64,000 bases of DNA from Eucommia ulmoides (taxonomy: Eukaryota; Streptophyta; Magnoliopsida; Garryales; Eucommiaceae). This document shows, in pieces, positions 11,674-24,507 of this stretch. The DNA is taken from positions 60,839,231-60,903,230 of the forward strand of contig CM028329.1 of NCBI GenBank assembly GCA_016647705.1. Reading direction: 5' to 3'. The notes below the pieces were generated by a model. The model saw only the letters and a list, made by a program, of their open reading frames with translations. It was not told the DNA's origin and did not search any database. Every line of letters begins with the position of its first letter. The first letter of the stretch is position 1. Position numbers and translations under genes: made by a program.

Positions 11674-13455
11674 GATCTAAGTTTTGATTTAGTCCCTTAA
11701 GTTGAATTTCGGTTGAGTTTTAGTCTCGCATTACAAGAATTATGGGGAAAACTTGATGAATAAATTCAGAATGTTATAGTTAGAAAAATTTGTTTAAAAG
11801 TATCATCCCATAAAAATAGCACTTTATGAAGTCTTATGACAAGATGATTCTTAGAAAATTGTTTTTTGAATCTTGAAACATCTCAAAAAGTTTTCTTATT
11901 ATTTACATGTAACAAATATTAGTTATAATTTAATAATTATTATATTTTTACATATACTTGTGTATTTTTTGTTATATGTACTTATATAATATTAGTTACA
12001 TGTTACGATTATATATATCTATGTAATATTTGTGACATTTGACAAATATTACACTAAAAAATTAGTTTATTATTAGTTACATATATTTGTGTATATTAAG
12101 TTGCATTTAACTGATTACATTTATTTTTGTATAATTTTTGTTACATCTAACCAATTTCTACATACAAATTAGTTATATGTTACAAAATACAATAATATTT
12201 GTTATATCTAACAAAAATTTACACACAAAATTGTTACATGTGACCGCACGTCTGCAAACGCGTATAGTGGACTTTTGCCTTTTTAATATAGGCGGGACTA
12301 AAACACGAGTTATTTTCGCCTCTGGGATTTTTTAAAAATTAAGGGTGAAATAAGTAACTTCTCATCGAATCACACTATTTTTTAAGAAGAAAATAAATTT
12401 TTATTCCATATTGGAACCTAGAGTTTGTTAAATTACATATTTATTCCCTTAAGTTTTACAATTGTTTCAACTGCAGAAAATAAAAAATGGTGTTAATGAT
12501 TTTGAATGGAAGATGAACTTGCTCAGCACGGTGACCTTATAATGAAGATTTTTTTTTCATTTCATTGATCCACTAAACTTGATATGTTTCCCTGTAACCC
12601 GTTTTCTAATTTCGATTATTCTGAAGAATGAGAAAAAAAAAAATCTTAATAGTTGTTAGAAAAAAATTGCTTTAAATTTACCATAGTGATAAAAGATAAA
12701 AATATTTTCATCAGAAGGCCATGTGTTAAGAATAACTATTTTTTTCAGAATAATTAACAACGTTCCTAATTTTGAGGATTGAAACAAATGTGAAATTTGA
12801 GGAATTAAATGTGCAATTTAATAAAATTGCACATTTAAAATATTTCTCGAATTTCTTAAGAATCTCATAAACAAAAAAAGTTGATTCCTATTCATTCTCA
12901 CAAAACTATTTCCACCACTCCTTCGCCGACCACCACCACCCGTTGTCCACTACCACCCCGCCCGCTAAGAAATATGCATATTCATTATCATACATTTAAA
13001 GGAAAAAAAATAAATGTTTCAACCAAATGTGTTTCTTTGTTTATTTTCTCATAAATTAAAATAAATAATTTCTAAACAATAATCGTTACCAAACATGATT
13101 TTATTATATGAATATTCCAAAAACAGTAACAAAATTTACATCCAAATTTATTGAAAGGTGAACAGAAAAGCCGAAATAATAACAAGAGGTCACCTACATT
13201 TTTGCTCAAAAAGTTTGGAATATGTGCTTGTGTGGACCTTGATATTTATAAAGTTATATGTTAAGTCCCTCAAGTTCTACTTCCATTTCAATCCGGTCCA
13301 ATTATAAACTTTGTTTATAAAATTTGATCGAATTTTATCAATATAGAGGTATTTTTGTCAAATTTTTAACTCTAAGTTTGGGGCGGATATTAAATTTATC
13401 CCAAGAAGTGACACGTCTTGGTCCCTCTTGTTCCAAATTTAATTTGGAACAATTA
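11674..13455. other. Importin upstream flank, noncoding (unit 1)
   Basis: About 1.8 kb of AT-rich DNA with no coding signal. At about 11900-12240 is a degenerate AT-rich repeat built on TTAGTTACATGTA and TTTGTGTATA phrases. Copies of the flank lie at 51730-53459 (unit 4) and, in part, 35330-35672 (unit 3). It presumably held the promoter of the ancestral importin gene; I could not place a convincing core promoter. Confidence 0.5.
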
Positions 13456-14067
13456 GGTGGCGTTTGGTTAGTGTTCCCACTTTTCTGAACCCAACTGAAA
13501 TGGGTTAGGTTGAGTTGGATTGGGTTGGATTGAGAATTTTGGAAACAGAATTGCGTTTGGTAACGACAATTTTTGTTTTGTGCTGCGAATAGAATCGTGT
13601 TTGGTAACGATTTTGTCCTAAAACTATTTTTTTTTTTTTGAAATTTTTTTTTGTGTTTGCCGGCGGCGGCCGGACGGCAGTGGTGTCAGACGGTGGCCGG
13701 ACGCGGACGACGGCGGTGGTGGCCGATGGCGGCGGACGGATGGCGACGCACGGTGTCCTGAGACAGTCACCGGAAGTGGCCGGCAACGGTCGCCGAACGG
13801 CGGCGACAGATGGCGGAGGCCGGTGACTGGCGGCGGTGGACGGTGACCAGCGGCGGATGGTGGTCGGACGGTGACCGAAGTTGAGAACTTTGGGTTGAGT
13901 TTTTTGGACAAAAAAACTTTGGGTTGTTTCTCATTTGCTTAACATTTTGAGAATAAATTCTTATTTTTTGGGTTGGGTTGGGTTGAATTTTATATTTGCC
14001 AAACGTGTTTCCAAAAATCAAACTCAACATTTTTGAGTTTGGTTGGGAACACTAACCAAACGTGGCC
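13456..14067. mobile_element. MITE1, PIF/Harbinger (Tourist-like), unit 1
   Basis: A 612-bp element with terminal inverted repeats: GGTGGCGTTTGGTTAGTG on the left, and GGCCACGTTTGGTTAGTG as the complement of the right end. It is flanked by TTA direct repeats (13453-13455 and 14068-14070). The matching position in unit 3 (35670-35672) is an uninterrupted single TTA, which fixes the borders. TTA duplications and GG-starting ends fit PIF/Harbinger. The centre (about 13660-13875) is very GC-rich, made of CGG-type triplets, while the arms carry TTGGG-rich repeats. Open frames in the GC-rich core are low-complexity Arg/Pro/Gly sequence and are not genes. Confidence 0.85.
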
Positions 14068-14070
14068 TTA

Positions 14071-14540
14071 AGAATTTTGTTGAGGAAAATCAAACGGAAT
14101 TCCATTAAATTTGGGTATTTTTGTCATTTTCCGCGTCTCTCTCTTTGAAACTATGAGAAGACATTTTTATCTCGAATATTTTTTAGCACTCCTGCATCTC
14201 ATAATTATGCAGAATTAAGAGTTTTGTCGTATATTTTGACAAAAAAATCAATTAAAATTCATAAAAAATAGTGAATTTTCATTCTTTATAATTATTACAA
14301 GTTGCGTGGGTGCAAGAATGGGTTTGCAATAAAATATGATTTCTTATAGTTGCAAAAAGAAAGAGGGAGTAGAAAATGACAAAAATATCCCAAACTAATA
14401 AAAATTCGTTTAATCTCCTTAACAAATTTTTTGATTAAATGAAATTAAAGCCAAAATGAAACATGAGGGACCTAGTATGTCATATCTGAGATCTTATGGT
14501 TCGTTTAAATACACACCAAATTTTAAATAAGAGAAATATC
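14071..14540. other. Unclassified flank between MITE1 and MITE2 (unit 1)
   Basis: About 470 bp of AT-rich single-unit DNA shared with 21149-21620, 35673-36063 and 54059-54548. I see no gene, repeat family or RNA in it. Confidence 0.5.
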
Positions 14541-14543
14541 TAA

Positions 14544-15152
14544 GGTGGCATTTGGTTAGTGTTTCCACTTTTCTGAACCCAACTGGAATGGATTGAGTTG
14601 AGTTGAATTGGGTTGGATTGAGAATTTTGGGAACAAAAATTACGTTTGGTAACGACAATTTTTATTTTATGCTGAGAACAGAATGTGTTTGGTAACGATT
14701 TTATTCTAAAACAAAAAAAAAAAAATTGTGTTTGGCGGCTGCTGGACGGCGGCGGCGGCAGCGAAAGTTGCCGGCGACGGTCGCGGAAGATGGCCGGCGG
14801 CAACGGAAGGTAGCCGGAGACGGCGGTGGTTGCCGGACGGCGGCAGCGCTGCCGGCGATGGTCGCCGGACGGTGGCCGACGGCGGCGGACGGCGGCGGGT
14901 GGTGGTGGTCGGCCGACAGATGAAGATGGAAGTTGAGAACTTTGGGTTGAGTTTTTTTAGCACAAAAAGAAACAACTTTTTTTTTTTTTTTTTCTGGTTT
15001 CTTTAGGATTTTGAGAATCAATTCATATTTTTTGGGTTGGGTTGGATTGAGTTTTTTGTTTGCCAAACGCTTTTACCAAAAATCAAACCCACAATTTTTG
15101 GGTTGGGTTGGATTGGGTTAGGTTTGGTTGGGAACACTAACCAAACGGGGCC
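14544..15152. mobile_element. MITE2, PIF/Harbinger (Tourist-like), unit 1
   Basis: A 609-bp relative of MITE1 with ends GGTGGCATTTGGTTAGTG and, in complement, GGCCCCGTTTGGTTAGTG. It is flanked by TAA repeats (14541-14543 and 15153-15155). Unit 4 has the empty site with a single TAA at 54549-54551. The core at about 14730-14915 is strongly GC-rich CGG-triplet sequence. Same family as MITE1, clearly diverged from it. Confidence 0.85.
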
Positions 15153-15155
15153 TAA

Positions 15156-15530
15156 ATGTCTAGAATTTAGTCCAGTTTTACTATCAAATTTTACAACTGA
15201 AACAAAAATAAAACCTACAAGAGATCAAATATTCAACTTCACAAATCTCATATACTACATAAACACCAATATTAAGGATTATATGGGACAGTTTTATGAC
15301 CCTGATCGGTTATATGACATAGTTTTATAACCCTACCCGATTAATACGAAATTGATGTCTAACTTAGTAGGGTGTATATTCTTTTTACGATATGATACAA
15401 AGACTTAATTGTTGATATTGTTTTAAAAAAAATAAAAATAGAAGTATAGAGAGCTAGAAAGATTTTTTTTTTAATTATCTTTAAATAAAAACTTTGTCTG
15501 TGGAATTCGATACTTTATTCTTTACACACA
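15156..15530. other. Unclassified flank before LINE (unit 1)
   Basis: AT-rich sequence shared by all units. It contains two tandem, diverged copies of a phrase GTTTTATgACCCTgatCGgTTA near 15290 and 15320. Near 15399-15421 is a remnant of the LINE-like tail described at 36294-36605. No gene seen. Confidence 0.4.
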
Positions 15531-17427
15531 GGTAGTCCCAAACCCGGATAAAAGAGGAGGATTGCGTTAGGTAGCTGACAGTCAGCGGAAAATTTTGTCA
15601 TAATTTTTATAACATGAATCCAAATATATTAAACGTTGGAGCATTCCCTACTAGCGACGTGCATATTTCCACCACTCGGATGTAGTGAATAATGGGTTAG
15701 GGTGAGCTAGGGCATCACCCGGAAGCAACGCGCCGTGATTTCGTCCGGATACGGTGTCAAATGAACGAGGGTTGCCACGTTATAGTGGACGGGTACGGAT
15801 AAAGAAGTTAGTTCATGAGAATAAGTTTAGGTTGACAACTTGAAATATAGGAATGCTGACGGGTAAGACTCGAGAATTGGTAGATGTGATGTGTAGGAGG
15901 AGGATTAATATTTTATGTTTACAGGAAACTAAGTGGGTTGTAGAAAAATCTAGAGAAATTGAGAGTACGAAACATAAATTATGATATAAGGGGAAGGACA
16001 AATATAGGAATGCGGTGGGCATTAGGTAGACAGGGATTTAAAGGATAACGTTATTGATATTAGGAGAATTGGTGATAGGATGATAGCTATGAAGCTGGTG
16101 ATTGAAGGGAAGGTGATTAATGTTATTCGTGTGTACGCTCCCCAAGCTGAACTGCAAGAAAATGTTAGACGAGAATTTTGGGAGAAAATAGACGAAGTTA
16201 TTCAACATATACCTAACAAAAAAAAAAAATATTGGGGAAGACTTGAATGAACATGTCGGGAAGGAAATGGGGACTTTCGAGAAAGTACATGGTGGTTATG
16301 GATTGGGAAAAATAATGCAATGGGTGAGATGGTTTTAGATTTTGTTATGGCGTATGATTTAGTTCTTCTAAATGCATGCTTCAGGAAAATGGATAAACAC
16401 CTTATCACGTTTAAGAGTGGTCAGAAGAATAGCCAGATAGATTTTGTCTTTATTAAGGGCAGGTGATCGTTTAATATGTAAGGACTGTAAAATTATACCA
16501 GGAAAGAGTATTGCTACCCAATATAGACTAATTAATGGTAATTGATCTTAAGTTTCAGGGGTGAAAACGGGTGTTTAAGATAAGTAGGCATGCAATGATA
16601 CGTTGGAGAAATCTAAGAGGCGAAAAGATGGAGTTGTTTAAGGATAAAATTAGCAATGATGAGTTATAAAAGAGACATGAGGATGTGAACATAGTGTGGA
16701 TTGATATGGCAACTCTTATTAGGGAGATAGGAAGATAAATTTTAGAAATTTGTAGAGGAGGAAGACCACGATATAAAGAAAGTTGGTGGTGGAATGAGAA
16801 TGTCTAAAAAGTCATTCGAGACAAGAAAATAGCTTATAAATTATGGAAAAAATATCAAAGTCGGGAGATTTTGGAGAAATATAAACATGCAAAAACGGAG
16901 GTGAGAAAAGTAATTAAGGAATCAAAATTTAGGGCGTATGATAATTTTTATCAAAAGTTAGATACAAAAGATGGAGAGATGGATATATTTAAACTTGTTA
17001 GACGACTTGAACGAAAGACTAGAGATATTCGAAGTGTCAAATACATCAAAGACATTAATGAAAATGTACTGGTGAAAGATGAGGAAATTATGGAACGATT
17101 GAGAAGTTATTTTATAATTTATTTAATGAGAATGGCATCGGAGAATCTAGACTAGAATTATCTGGTTTATCTTCACATAAGATTTATAGGTCTCATAGAA
17201 AAATTAGGGTTTCGGAAGTTAGAATAGCATTAAGAAAAATGCGAATTGGAAAAACAATAGGGTCAAATGAAATCCCTATAGAGATGTGAAAAAATTTGGA
17301 AGATATTGGGATATAATAGTTGACGAGACTTTTCAATGATATTTTGAGGATTAAGAGAATGTCTGACGACTGAAGGAGGAGTATCTTAGTACCCATCTAT
17401 AAAAATAAAAGAGATGTTCAAAGTTGC
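15531..17427 (+). mobile_element. RTE-type LINE, broken, 3' side cut by LTR-A (unit 1)
   Basis: Remnant of a non-LTR retrotransposon ORF2. Order of parts: endonuclease (phrases resembling INILCLQETKWVVEKSRE near 15900, then VINVIRVYAPQAELQENV near 16110 and a QIDFVFIKGR region near 16435), a linker open at 16871-17155, then the first part of reverse transcriptase (ALRKMRIGK near 17230, LVPIYKNK near 17390). The endonuclease style matches plant RTE elements often annotated as craniofacial development protein 2-like. Many stops and frame changes separate the pieces. LTR-A is inserted at 17428 inside the RT region, so the catalytic RT motifs are absent. Confidence 0.8.
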
Positions 17428-18703
17428 TGATCGCTCAAAATTAATACCCTTATGAAGCGCAAAATATTGTAGTATAGTTTGCTCAAGTAGAGGTGTCGAA
17501 CCACAGGGGTCGGTCTTGTAATTATCAATTTTTTATTATTTTTCTTCCTTTCGTGAAAACGATTTAAGAGTTTTAATTTGATTTTGAAAATATGAAAAGA
17601 AAATAAGAAAAGCACCAAGTTAAGAATTATGGGTTTAATAATTTGGAATTATGCTTTTCTTGTAATTTCTATTTAAATCGGATTTTTATAAACGAGTGTT
17701 CCTAACTACAAGCCGAAACTACTCAGGCATAGATTATCTTCGATATTTAATTCCTACATTAAACTAATCTAATGTGAATTAATATCTAGACATAAACCAT
17801 CTAGACCAATAATCAATCCTCAAGAATACAATTATGTGACCATTAAATCAAGACCACAGCTGCAAGATTTAATGTTCTAGCAGTGATTGGATTTAAAGCA
17901 AAATCTCTACAACAACATTTTGACAATAAATCCAATCACAATTAAATTTATTTTTGAGAACTGAATTCTTGCCACATAATTGTTTATACAATATCCACAT
18001 TTAATTAAGAAAAATACAATATTATATAATTTCAAAAAATACAATACTACAACTTTAACCTGGTAAAAGAAAGTTAGCCGCTCATCGTTGTGTAGAACGA
18101 TATTTTTTTGGATACAATCTTCAAAAATACCGTTTACACTTTGTACCCTTTAAGATTCAAATTTCCTCCAATAATAAAAATAAAAATAAAAGAAGAAGAA
18201 AATATATACAAATGGTATTGAATATGAAATAAAATGGAATATGGAATTGAGATAATAATTTGATGATTATTCCTTACATTTGTTCCAAGCCCTCCTATTT
18301 ATAGATAAACTTTAGGGGCATAAATGGAAAAAAGAAAAACAAAAGGGGGATAGCTGGCCGGCCCAAGTGGGCTGGTATAACCAGCCCACCTCTGTGGGCT
18401 GCCAACCCACACAGGCTGGCATACGGCTAGCCTATGGGTAGCCAGCCGAGCCATCGGCTCGGCTCCTCTATCAGGGACGGCTTGGTTGAGCTGCCCTACT
18501 TCAAAAGTTTCGTCTTTTGTTCGGCTTGATATGGTTTATTCGTTTTTTATCCGATTTGTCCCAAATTAACATCGTTTTATTCCAAATTCAAAATCCTACA
18601 AAAACAAATAAAATAACTTAATTTATACTATTTTTATTTATTTAAAAGATTAACAAAACTTAATTTAGTGGTACTATATCGCACAAAATGCGGTGCGATC
18701 ACA
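17428..18703 (-). mobile_element. LTR-A, complete-length LTR (unit 2)
   Basis: A full-length LTR of about 1276 bp, TGATCGCTC at one end and GCGATCACA at the other, read on the minus strand. It sits inside the LINE at the same position as 24508, 38612 and 57156. The TATA-like box is at 18295-18304 and the GC-rich hairpin block at about 18350-18480. It is a 3' LTR in element orientation, with the polypurine tract just beyond 18703. Confidence 0.88.
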
Positions 18704-20510
18704 CCTCCAAACCTAAATTTTACTAATTCTCAAGCAAAACTAAATATAATAATTAAATAAAAATTCATTTTCGTAGGGAACACGATTGTATTTAGCGTAT
18801 ACAATAAGCCTTTAAACCCCTAGGTCACCCCTAATGGACGAGTATAGTATCGTGAGGATTTACAGTGATGTTACCCACAAACATCTCAAATCTCTTTTTT
18901 TGCATATTATTTTTCACAAAATTTCTATCAGTTCTATCTAATGCCAACATATCAAATCAAGGCAAATAAGAGTTACTGAAATAGTCAGTAATCTCATAAC
19001 ACGTGATATCTAACAATATTCATTTTCGCACCTACGACATACATACAACTCTCATTTATAATGAATTTAGCTCATAGTAACTAGTCAACTAAATTTAAAC
19101 AATCCAATAACGTTTTCCCCGATATATATAAAAATTTATAACACAATTATTTTATTTATTATTATCATTTTTATTTTATTTTTTATTTTTTTAAAAAAAT
19201 GTATAAATAAATAATTTTCTTTAAATAAATGACCGTGCAATGTTAACCTCACTGGATTTTCTAAGATGTTCGTGTAGCGAGTGTTAAGCCAATGATCCCA
19301 ATCCAGTTGGCTCGAAACATTAGGTATTAAGACACCCCACAGACTTAATAACTTGAACAAATTAGATTTCGAAGTTAACGAGTCACTTACCATCTTAACA
19401 AATCACTTCCCCCTTTTGACGCGAAACTCGAAATTTACTGAGGCAAGAGGCCTAGTTAATTAGCGAAAGTTCATTATTAAGATAGATTTTTATTTTTATT
19501 TTTTTTAAATTTCAGGATAGGTTATTTTCACTTCAAAATTCAGTAAACCAACTTATGTACTAAATTTAAAATAAAAGAAAGTCGGCATAAATGTAAAGGT
19601 CGAAAAATAAAATATTTTTAAAAATCAGTCCTATGTTCCAATGATTATGTTAGTAAATTCAAGTTTGTATTTAACAGATATGTCAACATAGGATAGATTG
19701 ACAAAATTTTAGTGCAAAATAAAATATCAACAAAAATATAAGCATTTACCCCCCGAACCTAAATCAAGCATTATCATCAATGTGAAAATTACGAAATTAG
19801 ATTTGGTAAGGAGAGAGACAACCTGACGTATCAAATTTACTTATTTGTATTGAGTCGGTGTAAACTGCTCGTAAACCTGTCTGACAAAACACTCAAGAAA
19901 ACTTATTAAATCAAAAGTAAAATAAGAAAATTAAAACAACAGTGGGTTGCCTCCCACTCAGCGCTAAATTTAACGTCTTTAGCCAAACGATGAGTGTCTT
20001 AACCTTCTATTTGTAGTGGAGTAACCCGCTTCTCACCTTCGATTGAGTTACTCTCCAGTCAGTGAGTGATGAATAACGGGCAACACTCAGATTGATCAAC
20101 TTTTTTCCCGGATCAAATCCCATTTCTTTTTTATGGGACTTACTTGGTAACCTGTTTATTAAGCCCGCAAATAGAAGTTGAGTTACGTCAACCCATTGAA
20201 TATGACATGAATCGTTCATGATTTTGGTTGACGGTTGATCCACCGTATCAAAAAGATAAACATTAATTTTGGAATGCGGTGGTAAGGGTATAATGGATGT
20301 TTTAATCATACGATGATTACTTGGATGTGTCACTGGTGGTTGGATCTCATTTTTATAATTTCCAACCCTAACCTCCTCTACGTACGTATTTTTGACTTCT
20401 ACGTTCACCGGCTCACCATCACTCTTGTATCTCACTTCCTTCTCTTCCTCGCTAACTGGTGATGGTTGAGCCAAAAATGACTCTAACTCGGAATTATCCC
20501 GCTGGGGTTC
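18704..20510 (-). mobile_element. LTR-A internal region (unit 2)
   Basis: The same internal segment as 706-2514, nearly identical, with the unknown open segment at 20007-20474. It ends at the same LTR-B insertion point as in units 1, 3 and 4. It contains no pol or protease. The element is incomplete in this unit. Confidence 0.75.
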
Positions 20511-20710
20511 TGATCACACCTCATTTTGTGCGATCTAATACCACAAAATTAAGTTTTGTTAATCTTTTAAATAAATTAAAATATTAAAAATTAAGTTGTT
20601 TTATTTATTTTTGTAGGATTTTGGAAATGGTACAAAACCATGTTAATTTGGAGCAAAATTCAGACAAAATTATCAAACGGATAAAAGTCGCGATTTTCGG
20701 CACTAGAATG
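20511..20710 (+). mobile_element. LTR-B remnant (unit 2)
   Basis: The first 200 bases of LTR-B, starting TGATCACACC. It is followed directly by the right half of MITE1. The rest of LTR-B, pol and importin are not present in this unit. Confidence 0.8.
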
Positions 20711-21145
20711 TCCTAAAACTATTTTTTTTCTTTTGAAATTTTTTTTTGTGTTTGGCGACGGCGGTGTCAGACGGTGGCCGGACGCGGACGACGGCGGTGG
20801 GGGCCGATGGCGGCGGACGGATGGCGACGCATGGTGTCCTGAGACAGTCACCGGAAGTGGCCGGCAACGGTCGCCGAACGGCGGCGACAGATGGCGGATT
20901 CCAGTGACTGGCGGCGGTGGACGGTGACCAGCGGCGGATGGTGGTCGGACGGTGGCCTGAGTTGAGAACTTTGGGTTAAGTTTTTTGGACAAAAAAAAAA
21001 TTTGTTTCTCATTTGCTTAACATTTTAAGAATAAATTCTTATTTTTTGGGTTGGGTTGGGTTGAGTTTTATATTTGCCAAACGTGTTCCCAAAAATCAAA
21101 CTCAACATTTTTGAGTTTGGTTGGGAACACTAACCAAACGTGGCC
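20711..21145. mobile_element. MITE1 right half (unit 2)
   Basis: Corresponds to about 13618-14067 of unit 1: GC-rich triplet core followed by the right arm and right terminal repeat, then TTA. The left half is missing because of the join to LTR-B at 20710/20711. Slightly diverged from the unit 1 copy. Confidence 0.85.
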
Positions 21146-21148
21146 TTA

Positions 21149-21620
21149 AGAATTTTGTTGAGGAAAATCAAACGGAATTCCATTAAATTTGGGTATTTTC
21201 GTCATTTTCCGCGTCTCTCTCTTTGAAACTATGAGAAGACATTTTTATCTCGAATATTTTTTTAGCACTCCTGCATCTCATAATTATGCAGAATTAAGAG
21301 TTTTGTCGTATATTTTGACAAAAAAATCAATTAAAATTCATAAAAAAATAGTGAATTTTCATTCTTTATAATTATTACAAGTTGCGTGGGTGCAAGAATG
21401 GGTTTGCAATAAAATATGATTTCTTATAGTTGCAAAAAGAAAGAGGGAGTAGAAAATGACAAAAATATCCCAAACTAATAAAAATTCGTTTAATCTCCTT
21501 AACAAATTTTTTGATTAAATGAAATTAAAGCCAAAATGAAACATGAGGGACCTAGTATGTCATATCTGAAATCTTATGGTTCGTTTAAATACACACCAAA
21601 TTTTAAATAAGATAAATATC
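21149..21620. other. Unclassified flank (unit 2)
   Basis: Same noncoding segment as 14071-14540 with few differences. No gene or RNA seen. Confidence 0.5.
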
Positions 21621-21623
21621 TAA

Positions 21624-22227
21624 GGTGGCATTTGGTTAGTGTTTCCACTTTTCTGAACCCAACTGGAATGGATTGAGTTGAGTTGAATTGGGTTGGATTG
21701 AGAATTTTGAGAACAAAATTACGTTTGGTAACGACAATTTTTATTTTGTGCTGAGAACAGAATGTGTTTGGTAACGATTTTATTCTAAAACTAAATTTTT
21801 TTTTTGTGTTTGGCGGCTGCTGGACGGCGGCGGCAGCGGAGGTTGCCGGCGACGGTCGCCGGAGGTGGCGACGGACGGCGGCGGCAACGGAAGGTAGCCG
21901 GAGGTGGCCGGAGACGGCGGTCGTCGCCGGACGGCGGCGGCGCTGTCGGCGATGGTCGCCGGACGACGGCGGGTGGTGGTGGTCGGCCGACAGATGAAGA
22001 TGGAAGTTGAGAACTTTGGGTTGAGTTTTTTGGGCACAAAAAGAAACAACTTTTTTTTTTTTTTTTTTTCTGGTTTCTATAGGATTTTGAGAACCAATTC
22101 CTATTTTTTGGGTTGGGTTGGATTGAGTTTTTTGTTTGCCAAACGCGTCCCCAAAAATCAAACCCACAATTTTTGGGTTGGGTTGGATTGAGTTAGGTTT
22201 GGTTGGGAACACTAACCAAACGGAGCC
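21624..22227. mobile_element. MITE2, PIF/Harbinger (unit 2)
   Basis: A 604-bp copy at the same site as unit 1 MITE2, flanked by TAA (21621-21623 and 22228-22230). Ends, AT-rich arms and GC-rich core (about 21812-21985) are all present. The core differs from unit 1 in the number and order of CGG-type triplets, so the low-complexity core changes faster than the arms. Confidence 0.85.
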
Positions 22228-22604
22228 TAAATGTCTAGAATTTAGTCCAGTTTTACTATCAAATTTTACAACTGAAACAAAAATAAAACCTACGAGAAAT
22301 CAAATATTCAACTTCACAAATCTCATATACTACCTAAACACCAATATCACGGATTACATGGGACAGTTTTATGACCCTGATCGGTTATATGACATAGTCT
22401 TATAACCCTACCCGATTAATACAAAATTGATGTCTAACTTAGTAGGGTGGATATTCTTTTCACGATATGATACAAAGACTTAATTGTTGATATTGTTTTA
22501 AAAAAAATAAAAATAGAAGTATAGAGAGCTAGAAAGATTTTTTTTTAATTATCTTTAAATAAAAACTTTGTCTGTAGAATTCGATACTTTATTCTTTACA
22601 CACA

Positions 22605-24507
22605 GGTAGTCCCAAACCCGGATAAAAGAGGAGGATTGCGTTAGGTAGCTGACAGTCAGCGGAAAACTTTGTCATAATTTTTATAACATGAATCCAAATA
22701 TATTAAAGGTTGAGGCATTCCCTACTAGCGACGTGCATATTTCCACCACTCGGATGTAGTGAATAATGGGTTAGGGTGAACTAGGGCATCACCCGGAAGC
22801 AATGCGCCGTGATTTCGTCCGGATACGGTGTCAAATGAACGAGGGTTCCCACGTTCTGGTGGACGGGTACGGATAAAAAAGTTAGTTCATGAGAATAGGT
22901 TTAGGTTGACAACTTGAAATATAGGAATGCTGACGGGTAAGACTCGAGAATTGGTAGATGTGATGTGTAGGAGGAGGATTAATATTTTATGTTTACAGGA
23001 AACTAAGTGGGTTGTAGAAAAATCTAGAGAAATTGAGAGTACCAAACATAAATTATCATATAAAGGGAAGGACAAATATGGGAATGCGGTGGGTATTAGG
23101 TAGACAGGGATTTAAAGGATAACGTTATTGATATTAGGAGAATTGGTGATAGGCTGATAGCTATGAAGCTGGTGATTGAAGGAAAGGTGATTAATGTTAT
23201 TCGTGTGTACGCTCCCCAAGCTGAACTGCAAGAAAATGTTAGACGAGAATTTTGGGAGAAAATAGACGAAGTTATTCAAAATATACCTAACAAAAAAAAA
23301 AAAAAAAATTATTTGGGAAGACTTGAATGGACATGTCGGGAAGGAAAGGGGGACTTTCGAGAAAGTACATGGTGGTTATGGATTGGGAAAAATAATGCAA
23401 TGGGTGAGATGGTTTTAGATTTTGTTGTGGCGTATGATTTAGTTCTTCTAAATGCATGCTTCAAGAAAATAGATAAACACCTTATCACGTTTAAGAGTGG
23501 TCAGAAGAATAGCCAGATAAATTTTGTCTTTATTAAGGGCAGGTGATCGTTTAATATGTAAGGACTGTAAAATCATACCAGGAGAGAATATTGCTACCCA
23601 ATATAGACTAATTAATGGTAATTGATCTTAAGTTTCAGGCGTGAAAACGGGAGTTTAAGATAAGTAGGCATGCAATGATACGTTGGAGAAATCTAAGAGA
23701 CGAAAAGATGGAGTTGTTTAAGGATAAAATTAGCAATGATGAGTTATAAAAGAGACATGAGGATGTGAACATAGTGTGGATTGATATGGCGACTCTTATT
23801 AGGGAGATAGGAAGATAAATTTTAGAAATTTGTAGAGGAGGAAGACCACGATATAAAGAAAGTTGGTGGTGGAATGAGGATGTCTAAAAAGCCATTCGAG
23901 ACAAGAAAATAGCTTATAAATTATGGAAAAAATATCAAAGTCGGGAGATTTTGGAGAAATATAAACATGCAAAAACGGAGGTGAGAAAAGTAATTAAGGA
24001 ATCAAAATTTAGGGCGTATGATAATTTTTATCAAAAGTTAGATACAAAAGAGGGAGAGATGGATATATTTAAACTTGTTAGACGAGTTGAACGAAAGACT
24101 AGAGATATTGGAAGTGTCAAATACATCAAAGACATTAATGAAAATGTACTGGTGAAAGATGAGGAAATTATGGAACGATTGACAAGTTATTTTATAATTT
24201 ATTTAATGAGAATGGCATCGGAGAATCTAGACTAGAATTATCTGGTTTATCTTCACATAAGATTTATAGGTCTCATAGAAGAATTAGGGTTTCGGAAGTT
24301 AGAATAGCATTAAGAAAAATGCGAATTGGAAAAACAATAGGGTCAAATGAAATCCCTATAGAGATGTGAAAAAGTTTGGGAGATATTGGGATATAATAGT
24401 TGATTAGACTTTTCAATGATATTTTGAGGATTAAGAGAATGTCTGACGACTGAAGGAGGAGTATCTTAGTACCCATCTATAAAAATAAAAGAGATGTTCA
24501 AAGTTGC
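22605..24507 (+). mobile_element. RTE-type LINE, broken (unit 2)
   Basis: Near-identical to 15531-17427. Open pieces at 23163-23546 (endonuclease: VINVIRVYAPQAELQENV) and 23951-24235 (linker, MEKYKHAKTEVRKVIKESKF). A run of A residues near 23291-23306 differs in length between units and changes the frame. LTR-A is inserted at 24508 in the RT region. Confidence 0.8.

Noticed and set aside
13500-14020. TTGGG/GGGTT repeats as an interstitial telomere
   Set aside because: The repeat is not TTTAGGG and lies in the arms of each MITE, including copies at other sites.
13638-15066. Several open frames of 60-120 residues in both strands of the MITE cores
   Set aside because: Low-complexity Arg/Pro/Gly/Ala sequence from CGG triplets, open in many frames at once, no start context or domain.
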